From positions 127,769 through 191,768 of the forward strand of contig DAITQM010000002.1 of assembly GCA_036832975.1 (NCBI GenBank): a stretch of DNA of 64,000 bases, in the 5' to 3' direction. The stretch is from DAITQM01 sp036832975. GTDB taxonomy: Bacteria > Pseudomonadota > Gammaproteobacteria > Xanthomonadales > Wenzhouxiangellaceae. Positions 57,175 through 64,000 of the stretch are shown one piece after another. Numbering within the stretch: position 1 is the stretch's first letter; every line of letters starts with the position of its first letter. A program made the position numbers and the translations under genes. Below the pieces are notes generated by a model. The model ran no database searches. It was not told where the DNA came from and worked only from the letters and a program-made list of their open reading frames with translations.

Positions 57175-59229
57175 TCAGTGCTCCGGCTTTTCCGGAGCGG
57201 CGCGCCATTCGACTTGCAGATCGGGTAGCCCGCCGGCTTTGTGCAAGGTGAGGATTTTGCCGATCAATTCTTTGGCGCGCTCCGGGTCGGCGGCCAGGCC
57301 GGGGCCGCCGGTGACCAGCAGGCGAATGGCTTGCAGGTAATCTGCGCCACTGCCCGCTTCGCCTGCCCGGCTGTAGAGCTGAACGGCACGTGCCCAATCC
57401 GCTTCGATACCTTGCCCGTGCTCGAAGGCTTGGGCGGCGGCCTGTAAATAACCGATGGCCTTTGCCGGATCCGTTCGCGGCCGGGTTTGGTCCAGATACC
57501 AGTCGCCGAGGCGGGCCGCGGCTTCCGGGTCGCCGAGTTCCCAGGCTTGTTCGAGCAGCGCCCGCGCCGCCTCGGGGTCGGGCGCCGTCGCGCGGCCGTG
57601 CCACAGCCATTCGGCGAGCCGGCGTTGTGCTAGTGCATCTTTCTGATCGGCGGCGCGGCGCAGCCAGTGGTACTGTTCGGCGGTGGACAGCGGCAGGCTG
57701 TTCGTGGCGCCGAGTTCGGCGAGCCGGCGCTGGGCGGCGGCGTGGCCCAGCTCGGCGCTCCGGCGCAAGGATTCGGCTGCTTGAGCGGCATCGAGCGCCG
57801 CCGGCAGGCCGCCGGCGAAGCCCAGTTCGGCGATCTCGAACAGCGCCCCGGGATGGCCGAGTTCGGCGGCCCGCCGCCACCAGTACAGGGCTTTGTGTTC
57901 ATCGCGCTCCATTCCGCGACCGAGGTGGAAGCGCCTGCCCAGTTCGAACATCGCTTCGCGGTCGCCGCTGTGGGCGGCCTGTACCCACCAGGCGACGGCG
58001 CTCGGCGCCTCGCCCTCGCGCTCGGCCAGCCAGCGTTTCGCCGCCGCGTCTCCCGCTCCGGCCGCCCGCCGGTAGCGCCTGGCGATGGAGGCCGCCGCCG
58101 GATTCAGATTATCGAGAAAACGGGCCTTGAGTTCGAGCGCCACGCCGGCGCCCAACTCCTCTGCCGCGGCGCTTTGCAGCGTGGCCAGCTCGTCGTCCGA
58201 TTCCGCCGCCAGGTAGCCCTCCTCGATCAACATCGCTTTCATCGCCTTGGCCGCGGCGCTGTCGTGTTCGAGTGCCGTGCTGAGGATGTCGGGCATTGTC
58301 TCGGCGATATCCGGCCAGTGGTAATCGGCCAGCATCCATTCGGCGGTAGTCTCGGCGGCGAAAAAGGACGACTCGCGCAGTTCGGCGATTTTTTTCAACG
58401 CCTCGAGGTTTTCGCCACGCTGGCGTTTGAGCAGGGCGGCGGCGATCAGCCGGGTCGCAATATATCCGGTCGTGGGTATATTCTCGACGATGCACTCGGC
58501 CTGCCGTACCCGGCAGACGGGATCGGTGAGCAGCCGCCGGCCGGCCTCGATTTCACTGAGGGGAATGAAATAAAGCGTGCCCTCCCGTCCTTCGTCGCTA
58601 CGCCAGAGGTGCACCGCAAGGCGCAATACCTGGCCGTCGGCGAGCGGTAGATACCAGGCATCGAGCACCCCGTCGCCACGCAGTTCGACCAGGCTGAGGG
58701 CATCGATCAGGCTGTGGACTTCGAGACCCAGTTCCGGCCAGGCGGCGCGTTCGAGATGGCGTTCGGCGTGGTCGAGCAGCGTAACGAGCCACTGGCGCAA
58801 CGCCTCGCGCCGGGGTGCCTCGCTTGGCGTGCAGTCCCAGATCAGCCGCCACGGGGCGAGCAGCGTTGGATAGCGGTTGGCGAGGGCCGCGGCCGTCGTC
58901 CAATGGCGGGTGCAGCGCGCCTCGCTGTCGTCATCGCGCGCCGCTTCCATCCACTGGGCGATGCGCGACAGCAGCGACACCTCCAGCGCTTCGTGATCGC
59001 GCTGCCAGAGCGCCTCGACCGGTCCGGCCGGTATCTCGGGTTCGACAGACCAGACCGGCAGGTCGGCCGGCGGGGTGCCGGCCAAGGGCGCGTGCCGGTC
59101 GGGGTGGACGGTCCATCGGCCGGTGGCCGCCAGCAACAGAAGCAGCACCAGCGCTCCGGCGGCCGGTGCGCTGCCACCGTGGGGTGGGCGGTACCGACTT
59201 TTCGGGATAGTTTTACCCAATTGTTGCAT
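57175..59229 (-). CDS. Sel1/TPR-repeat membrane protein with repeat-derived start
   Basis: 684 residues from ATG 59229. One TM segment (about 23-37, Leu/Ala-rich), a helical region of about 300 residues with no known domain, then seven or more Sel1-like repeats (about 395-650; for example AMFELGRRFHLGRGMERDEHKAL, ALWWRRAAELGH-type helices). Likely periplasmic scaffold. The first residues MQQLG come from the inverted repeat of MITE copy 4, so the native start may have been displaced by insertion. No other ATG is available before the TM segment; a TTG three codons later is also inside the repeat. Confidence 0.8.
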   Translation of the reverse strand: MQQLGKTIPKSRYRPPHGGSAPAAGALVLLLLLAATGRWTVHPDRHAPLAGTPPADLPVWSVEPEIPAGPVEALWQRDHEALEVSLLSRIAQWMEAARDDDSEARCTRHWTTAAALANRYPTLLAPWRLIWDCTPSEAPRREALRQWLVTLLDHAERHLERAAWPELGLEVHSLIDALSLVELRGDGVLDAWYLPLADGQVLRLAVHLWRSDEGREGTLYFIPLSEIEAGRRLLTDPVCRVRQAECIVENIPTTGYIATRLIAAALLKRQRGENLEALKKIAELRESSFFAAETTAEWMLADYHWPDIAETMPDILSTALEHDSAAAKAMKAMLIEEGYLAAESDDELATLQSAAAEELGAGVALELKARFLDNLNPAAASIARRYRRAAGAGDAAAKRWLAEREGEAPSAVAWWVQAAHSGDREAMFELGRRFHLGRGMERDEHKALYWWRRAAELGHPGALFEIAELGFAGGLPAALDAAQAAESLRRSAELGHAAAQRRLAELGATNSLPLSTAEQYHWLRRAADQKDALAQRRLAEWLWHGRATAPDPEAARALLEQAWELGDPEAAARLGDWYLDQTRPRTDPAKAIGYLQAAAQAFEHGQGIEADWARAVQLYSRAGEAGSGADYLQAIRLLVTGGPGLAADPERAKELIGKILTLHKAGGLPDLQVEWRAAPEKPEH

Positions 59230-59458
59230 AGATTCCCGGAATTCTCGGTCAAGCTGGCGAGTGCAGCTTGTCCGATTCCCCGACAAACCGTAGTAATTCT
59301 ACGGTTCGAGGGGAAGCGGACAAGATGTGCCGCCAGCTTGGGCGAGAAACCGGGCGCGTCACGCTATGTGAATTCGTTTTTCCAGCTAATAGCATCATAA
59401 CTATATGATTTTATAGTGAATTTGATGAATTCGAGCAAAATTTATGCAACTATTGGGT
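59215..59458. mobile_element. MITE-like element, family A copy 4
   Basis: 244 bases with ends ACCCAATTGTTGCATA and (complement) ACCCAATAGTTGCATA, flanks TT and TT. The same internal hairpin as copies 1 and 2. It lies between the Sel1 gene and rpmB, and its left end supplies an ATG to the Sel1 gene. Confidence 0.88.
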
Positions 59459-59525
59459 TTACTCATCTCCGGATGGTAGCAGATCGTCGGGCGGCCTTGA
59501 CCGGCCTGGCGGTGATCGATCGAGC

Positions 59526-59554
59526 TTGCATTTGGTGTCCGGATCGGGTATAAT
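59526..59554 (+). promoter_or_regulatory. rpmB-rpmG promoter
   Basis: TTGCAT (59526-59531), 17 bases, consensus TATAAT (59549-59554). Transcription would start near 59561, about 30 bases before the rpmB ATG. Confidence 0.8.
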
Positions 59555-59589
59555 ACTCGGCTCTGTCAAGCGCTATCCGGGTGATTCCC

Positions 59590-59826
59590 ATGTCCCGAGT
59601 CTGTCAAGTGACCAGCAAACGTCCGATGGTGGGCAATAAAGTGTCCCATTCCAATATCAAGACCAAGCGGCGGTTTCTGCCCAATCTCCATACCCGCCGT
59701 TTCTGGGTCGAGAGCGAGAAACGCTGGGTTCGCCTCAGGGTATCGACCCAGGGCTTGCGGACCATCGACAAGAACGGCATCGACGCTGTGCTCGCCACGC
59801 TGCGCGCGCGCGGCGAACACGTCTGA
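59590..59826 (+). CDS. rpmB: 50S ribosomal protein L28
   Basis: 78 residues with the L28 signature: MSRVCQVTSKRPMVGN, NIKTKRRFLPNLHTRRFWV and a C-terminal TIDKNGID segment. Same length as E. coli L28. ATG 59590 is set by the conserved N-terminus. rpmG follows after 19 bases. Confidence 0.97.
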   Translation: MSRVCQVTSKRPMVGNKVSHSNIKTKRRFLPNLHTRRFWVESEKRWVRLRVSTQGLRTIDKNGIDAVLATLRARGEHV

Positions 59827-59845
59827 GCCGAAAGGAGTACCAACG

Positions 59846-60001
59846 ATGCGCGACAAAATCCGCCTGGTTTCCAGCGCCGGCACCGGCCATTTCTACACCA
59901 CCGACAAGAACAAAAAGAACACGCCGGACAAGTTCGAGTTCAAGAAATACGACCCGGTGGCGCGTAAGCACGTGATCTACAAGGAAGCGAAGATCAAGTA
60001 A
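59846..60001 (+). CDS. rpmG: 50S ribosomal protein L33
   Basis: 51 residues: MRDKIRLVSSAGTGHFYTT, NKKNTPDKFEFKKYDP and KHVIYKEAKIK, the zinc-free L33 type of gammaproteobacteria. A clear AAAGGAG lies nine bases before ATG 59846. In E. coli mutM follows; here hyuA and corA on the other strand come in between. The 3' end overlaps the hyuA 3' end by eight bases. Confidence 0.97.
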   Translation: MRDKIRLVSSAGTGHFYTTDKNKKNTPDKFEFKKYDPVARKHVIYKEAKIK

Positions 60002-61955
60002 GCGCCTCGCCGGCGGCCGTCAGCCAGCATTCGCCGTCCGCACCGCCCGCGGCGCGCCAGCCGGGGGCGACCCAGATCGTCTCGTTGTCGCCGGCGATGA
60101 CCGCCGGGCCGGCGATGCCGCCGGCGATCTCTTGCCGCCCGAGCACCGGGCATTCGTGCCATTCACGGCCGATCCAGACCGCCGTCGTCGCTCGTTCATG
60201 GCGGGCTGAACGGGCCGGCGGTGCCGGTTGGATCGGGCGCCCCGCGCCGCGGCTGGCGACATGCAGGTGCGCGACCTCGATCTCGCCGTCCAGCACAGTA
60301 CCGTGGCGCTGCCGGTACTGTTCGAGAAACGCCGCTCGCCAGTCACCGGCATCCCACTCCACTTCCAGCACCTGACGTTGCCCTTGAAAGCGCAGGCCGA
60401 CCCAGCGCCGGTGCGCGGGCGATGCGACATTCTCGGCGGCCATCTCGGCGCTCGCCGCGCGTTCGATCTTCGTGGCCAGCGCCGCCAGTCGCCGGCGATC
60501 GATACCGGTCAGCGGTTCGAGGATGGAATGAACCCGCCGCCGCCCGGGGGGCGCGACCGTCAAGCCGAACGCCGACAGCACGCCGGCGCCGGGGGCGATC
60601 AGGATGCGCCCGATGCCGAGTCTTTCCGCCAGTTCGCAGGCGTGCAGACCGCCGGCGCCGCCGAAGCTGAACAGCACGCAGGCCGCCGGATCGTGACCAC
60701 GTTCGGCCGAGACGACGCGCAAGGCCCGCGCCATTTGTTCCGAGGCGATCGTGACGATCCCTTGCGCCGCCCGTTCCAGCGACAAGTCGAGGGTTGCGGA
60801 CAGCCGGCCGACGGCGCCGCGCGCCGCCGCTGCGTCGAGTTCGAGACGGCCGCTCAAGCGGGTGCCGACCGGGATCCGGCCGAGCACGACATGGGCATCG
60901 GTGACGGTCGCTTCCTGGCCGCCTCGCCCGTAAGACGCGGGACCGGGCACGGCGCCGGCCGAGCGCGGCCCGACCTTGAGCAGGCCGCCGGCGTCGACGG
61001 CGGCGAGCGAACCGCCGCCGGCGCCGATGGTATGGATGGCGATCATCGGCAAGGCGACCGGCCAATCGCCGACGGTGCCGTCCTGGCTCAACTCCGGTTC
61101 ACCGCGCACCAGCGTCACGTCGGTGCTCGTCCCGCCCATATCGAAACACAACAGCGCCGGGATGCCGAGCCGCTGGCCCCACCACGCCGCCGCGGCCGCG
61201 CCGCCGGCCGGCCCGGAAAGCAATAACTCGACCGGCCGCGCCGCGGCCTGCGCCGCGCCGCACATCGTGCCGTCGCTCTGCATCACGGCGAGGCGCGCCT
61301 TGGGCAGGCGCTCGGCGAGCGCGGCCACATAACCAGCCAGCAAGGGGCTGAGTGCGGCGTTGAGCCAGGTGGCGATGCCGCGTTCATATTCGCCGGCGAT
61401 GGGCAGCACGGCCGACGAGCGGCTGACCGGAATCCCCGGCGGACAGGCGGCGGCGAGACGGTCCTCATCGGCGGCAAAACGCCAGGCGTGCAAAAGGTTG
61501 ATCGCCACCGCCTCGGGTTCGAGCGTTTTAAGGCGCGCTGCGAATTCGTCGAGGTCGGCGGCGCGCAAAGGCTCGAGCACAGCGCCGTCGGCGGCGCGCC
61601 GGCCGCTGGTTTCGAGACACAGCTCGGGCGGCACCGGGGGCGGCGGCTGGCGCGGTTCCAAGGCGTAGACGGAACGTCGTTGCTGGCGGCCCAAGGCCAG
61701 CACATCGGCGAACCCGCGGTGGGTCACATAAACCGTGCGCGCCAGATGCCCTTCGAGCACGGCATTGGTCGCCACCGTTGTGCCGTGCAACAGGAGCAAC
61801 GGCTGCTCGTTCAATCCCAGGTCGGTCAGGCCCTCGACCACGGCGCGCGCCGGATCGTCCGGCGTGGACAACACCTTGTGCGTGACGGTACCCGGTCCGG
61901 CGGCGACAAAAAAATCGGTGAATGTCCCGCCGGCATCGACGCCAACGATGGTCAC
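59994..61955 (-). CDS. hydantoinase/5-oxoprolinase A-subunit family protein
   Basis: 653 residues, ATP-dependent HyuA-type hydrolase of the actin-like fold: IVGVDAGGTFTDFFVAA at the N-terminus, HGTTVATNAVLEG, SGPAGGAAAA, LCFDMGGTSTDVTLV, and FSFGGAGGLHACELAERLG. The usual partner HyuB is not adjacent, so substrate (5-oxoproline, hydantoin or acetone-carboxylase type) is open. GTG 61955 overlaps the corA stop by four bases. Confidence 0.88.
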   Translation of the reverse strand: MTIVGVDAGGTFTDFFVAAGPGTVTHKVLSTPDDPARAVVEGLTDLGLNEQPLLLLHGTTVATNAVLEGHLARTVYVTHRGFADVLALGRQQRRSVYALEPRQPPPPVPPELCLETSGRRAADGAVLEPLRAADLDEFAARLKTLEPEAVAINLLHAWRFAADEDRLAAACPPGIPVSRSSAVLPIAGEYERGIATWLNAALSPLLAGYVAALAERLPKARLAVMQSDGTMCGAAQAAARPVELLLSGPAGGAAAAAWWGQRLGIPALLCFDMGGTSTDVTLVRGEPELSQDGTVGDWPVALPMIAIHTIGAGGGSLAAVDAGGLLKVGPRSAGAVPGPASYGRGGQEATVTDAHVVLGRIPVGTRLSGRLELDAAAARGAVGRLSATLDLSLERAAQGIVTIASEQMARALRVVSAERGHDPAACVLFSFGGAGGLHACELAERLGIGRILIAPGAGVLSAFGLTVAPPGRRRVHSILEPLTGIDRRRLAALATKIERAASAEMAAENVASPAHRRWVGLRFQGQRQVLEVEWDAGDWRAAFLEQYRQRHGTVLDGEIEVAHLHVASRGAGRPIQPAPPARSARHERATTAVWIGREWHECPVLGRQEIAGGIAGPAVIAGDNETIWVAPGWRAAGGADGECWLTAAGEALT

Positions 61956-62920
61956 AGCCAGCCGCGGCGTTTGAAATACCAGTAGGGCAACAGCGCCGAG
62001 AGGATCATCAGCCCCACCGCGAACGGGTAGCCGAACGGCCAGGACAGCTCGGGCATGACCTTGAAGTTCATGCCGTAGATGCTGGCGATCAGCGTCGGCG
62101 GCAGGAAGACGACGGCGGCGACCGAGAAAATCTTGATGATCGCGTTCTGCTCGATGTTGATCATGCCGAGCGTCGCGTCGAGCAAAAAAGCGATTTTGTT
62201 CGACAGGAACGTCGCGTGGTCGGTCAGCGATTGGACGTCGCGGCTGACGGTCTTTAAGCGGTTGCGCACTTCGCGCGGCCATTTACCGCTCATCGAGGCT
62301 TGCAGCAGAAAGGTGATCAGCCGGCCGATGCCGACCTGGCTTTCGCGGATCTTGCTGACCAGGTCGCCTTTGCGGCCGATGGTTTCGAGTACGCGCTGGA
62401 AATCCTTGCTGTAATTCGTGCCTTTCCGGAACACGTCGCGCGAGACGAGATCGATATCGCCGACGACGCGCTCCAGAATATCGGCGGCGCGGTCGATGAT
62501 CGCTTCGAGCAGCCCGGTCAAAATCAACTGCCCGCGGTGGTAGCCGCTCGCTGGGCGCTGGGCGCGCAGCGCAAACGCCGCGAACGGTCGCGGCTCGGCG
62601 TAACGCAACGTCGCCAGCCGATCGCCGCTCAAGATAAACGTCACCGGCGTCAGTTCCGGCTGTTCGGTATCGGCGTGCGCCAGCACCATCGAGGTTAAAA
62701 ACAGCGCGCCGTCCTCCTGGTAGATACGGCTCGAAATCTCGATTTCTTGCATCTCCTCGCGGCTCGGCACCTCGAGGCCGAGAAATTCCTCGACCCGTTG
62801 GATCTCCTCGAACGTCGGCGTGGCCAGATCGAGCCAGATGCAGTCGGCGGGGAGCGCCGTGTCGAGCGCCGGCTCGGCCTTTTGCAGCCCGCCGCGGTTG
62901 GCGGTATAGACTTGAAGCAT
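61952..62920 (-). CDS. corA: CorA-type magnesium/cobalt transporter
   Basis: 322 residues: cytoplasmic funnel domain (about 1-250), two C-terminal TM helices and the YGMNFKVMPEL pore-loop motif (GMN, then MPEL). GGAGGG six bases before ATG 62920 decides the start against an upstream 30-residue extension. Divergent from mutM; overlaps hyuA (GTGA). Confidence 0.95.
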   Translation of the reverse strand: MLQVYTANRGGLQKAEPALDTALPADCIWLDLATPTFEEIQRVEEFLGLEVPSREEMQEIEISSRIYQEDGALFLTSMVLAHADTEQPELTPVTFILSGDRLATLRYAEPRPFAAFALRAQRPASGYHRGQLILTGLLEAIIDRAADILERVVGDIDLVSRDVFRKGTNYSKDFQRVLETIGRKGDLVSKIRESQVGIGRLITFLLQASMSGKWPREVRNRLKTVSRDVQSLTDHATFLSNKIAFLLDATLGMINIEQNAIIKIFSVAAVVFLPPTLIASIYGMNFKVMPELSWPFGYPFAVGLMILSALLPYWYFKRRGWL

Positions 62921-63024
62921 CTTGGCCCTCCACCCTACGATCGTGCAGTCGTTCCCGTCGCTGCGGGCGATGGCGTAGTCTATCAAACCACGCTTCTGAC
63001 CGGAGTGCATATAGGTTAAGTCCG

Positions 63025-63840
63025 ATGCCCGAATTGCCTGAAATCGAAACGCTGCGCCGCGGCCTCGAACCGCGGCTCACGGGGCGTGAGGTCGTCGCCG
63101 TGACCGTGCGCCGGGCGCGCCTGCGGCGGCCGCTGCCGGGTGCGGTCCGGCGCTTGGCGCCGGCGATGATCCGCGGCGTCGGCCGGCGGGCGAAATATCT
63201 TTTGCTCGATCTCGAACGCGGCTTCTTGCTGTTCCACCTCGGGATGAGCGGCGTCTTGAGGCTCGTGCCGGCCGGCAGCGCCGCAGGGCGGCACGATCAT
63301 CTCGATTTCGGGCTCGATAACGGTTGGCTTTTGCGCTTTTGCGACCCGCGCCGTTTCGGCCTCATCGCCTGGCAGCCGGGCCGCGATCCGCTGCGCCATC
63401 CGCTGCTCAGCGGTCTCGGTCCCGAGCCTTTGGCCGACGATTTCGACGGCGAGACGTTGTGGCGGCTGCTGCACCGCCGGCCGGGGGCGATCAAGCCATT
63501 GTTGATGAACGGCGCGCTTGTCGCCGGCGTGGGCAATATCTATGCGAGCGAAGCGTTGCATCGCGCCGGTATTCATCCGCAGCGCGCCGCGCGGCGGATC
63601 GCACGCGCCCGCTACCGGCGCCTGGCCGGCGGTATCCGCGACGTGCTGGCCGCGGCGGTCGCCGCCGGCGGCACGACGCTGCGCGATTTTTACGACGCCG
63701 ACCGCCGGCCGGGTTATTTCAGCCGCGAACTTCAGGTGTACGATCGCGCCGGCCTGCCATGCCCGCGGTGCGCCGCTGCCATCCGCCGTTTAGTGCAGGC
63801 CGGGCGGGCGACGTATTATTGTCCGGCTTGTCAGCATTAA
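63025..63840 (+). CDS. mutM: formamidopyrimidine-DNA glycosylase
   Basis: Excises 8-oxoguanine and FapyG and nicks the backbone. 271 residues beginning MPELPEIET, so Pro1 (after Met removal) and Glu2 are the catalytic pair. RRAKYLLLDL holds the conserved Lys; HPQRAA and GVGNIYASE are standard. The C-terminal zinc finger is CPRC ... CPAC. The stop TAA is the beginning of a family B repeat end (TTAACAGGCTG). Confidence 0.96.
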   Translation: MPELPEIETLRRGLEPRLTGREVVAVTVRRARLRRPLPGAVRRLAPAMIRGVGRRAKYLLLDLERGFLLFHLGMSGVLRLVPAGSAAGRHDHLDFGLDNGWLLRFCDPRRFGLIAWQPGRDPLRHPLLSGLGPEPLADDFDGETLWRLLHRRPGAIKPLLMNGALVAGVGNIYASEALHRAGIHPQRAARRIARARYRRLAGGIRDVLAAAVAAGGTTLRDFYDADRRPGYFSRELQVYDRAGLPCPRCAAAIRRLVQAGRATYYCPACQH

Positions 63841-63995
63841 CAGGCTGTTGAAAAACAGCCTGTTAAGGGGGAACAGGGATGTTCCGCACGCGGATCAAGC
63901 GCGTCAGTGCTTGATCCGGCGGGAGCGAGTCCGGGCATGTACCGGACTCGCGACTTGAAAAAGGGCAGGAGAGCCCTTTTTCAACAACTTGTTAA
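63837..63995. mobile_element. family B element, diverged copy 7
   Basis: Ends match family B (TTAACAGGCTGTTGAAAAAC/AGCCTGTTAA hairpin on the left; TTGAAAAAGGGC...GCCCTTTTTCAA and CAACTTGTTAA on the right), but the interior differs: GGATCAAGC/GCTTGATCC and GAGTCCGG/CCGGACTC stems. Total 159 bases, the same length as copies 5 and 6, so the fold is kept while the sequence has changed. Confidence 0.75.
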
Positions 63996-64000
63996 TTGAG

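Overview
The window reads as chromosomal DNA of a GC-rich gammaproteobacterium. The evidence is gene order: gloB / yafS-like methyltransferase / rnhA / dnaQ, pcnB-folK-panB-panC, dapA-bamC next to bcp, trkA-trkH behind an ntrX-type regulator, mrcA divergent from pilMNOPQ, and rpmB-rpmG near mutM are all gammaproteobacterial arrangements. Genus cannot be fixed from sequence alone. A Chromatiales/Competibacter-like or deep-branching gamma is my guess, because of the IPTL-CTERM sorting signal, the amgK-murU recycling pair and the dense short repeats.

Layout. 0-2.7 kb: glyoxalase II, methyltransferase, RNase H, proofreading subunit. 3.2-7.8 kb: lytic transglycosylase MltF divergent from GltX, then a secreted HExxH metalloprotease-like protein. 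7.9-13.8 kb (minus): pgi, panC, panB, folK, pcnB. 13.9-14.4 kb: tRNA-Glu(CTC) and 7Fe ferredoxin. 14.5-20 kb: dapA-bamC divergent from bcp-phoH-amgK-murU. 20-22.2 kb: secreted DUF4785-like protein and secreted lipase-like hydrolase. 22.8-26.8 kb: the two reverse-transsulfuration enzymes flanking an ECF sigma/anti-sigma pair. 27.2-30.9 kb: a secreted dockerin-like protein, a small cohesin-like protein and a large cohesin-like/ASH-repeat protein with an IPTL-CTERM anchor, behind a strong promoter and a structured leader. 31.3-38.5 kb (minus): trkH, trkA, ntrX-like, leucyl aminopeptidase, Do-type protease. 38.9-41.3 kb: L31 type B, citrate synthase, a conserved unknown. 41.5-52 kb: PBP1A, the pilMNOPQ operon and a large Ig-like lipoprotein. 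52.3-57 kb: hutG-hutF-ALDH-methyltransferase-msrC, chained mostly by 4-base overlaps. 57-64 kb: Sel1-repeat protein, L28, L33, hyuA, corA, mutM.

The most striking non-genic feature is the density of short non-autonomous repeats. Family A is about 244-250 bp with 16-19 bp terminal inverted repeats and a long internal hairpin (four copies, one internally shortened). Family B has TTAGCAGGCTGTTGAAAAAC-type ends and hairpins (seven copies or fragments). Family C is a 169-bp inverted-repeat element inside the 5' end of the Do-protease reading frame. Family D is GC-rich palindromic arrays built on CCCCCGC-TTGC-GGGGG. Families A and B sit again and again exactly at stop codons (mltF, folK, fdxA, mrcA, mutM), and an A copy and the C copy appear to supply new start codons (Sel1 gene, Do protease). 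Together with the anchored cohesin/dockerin-like set, this is what most deserves follow-up.
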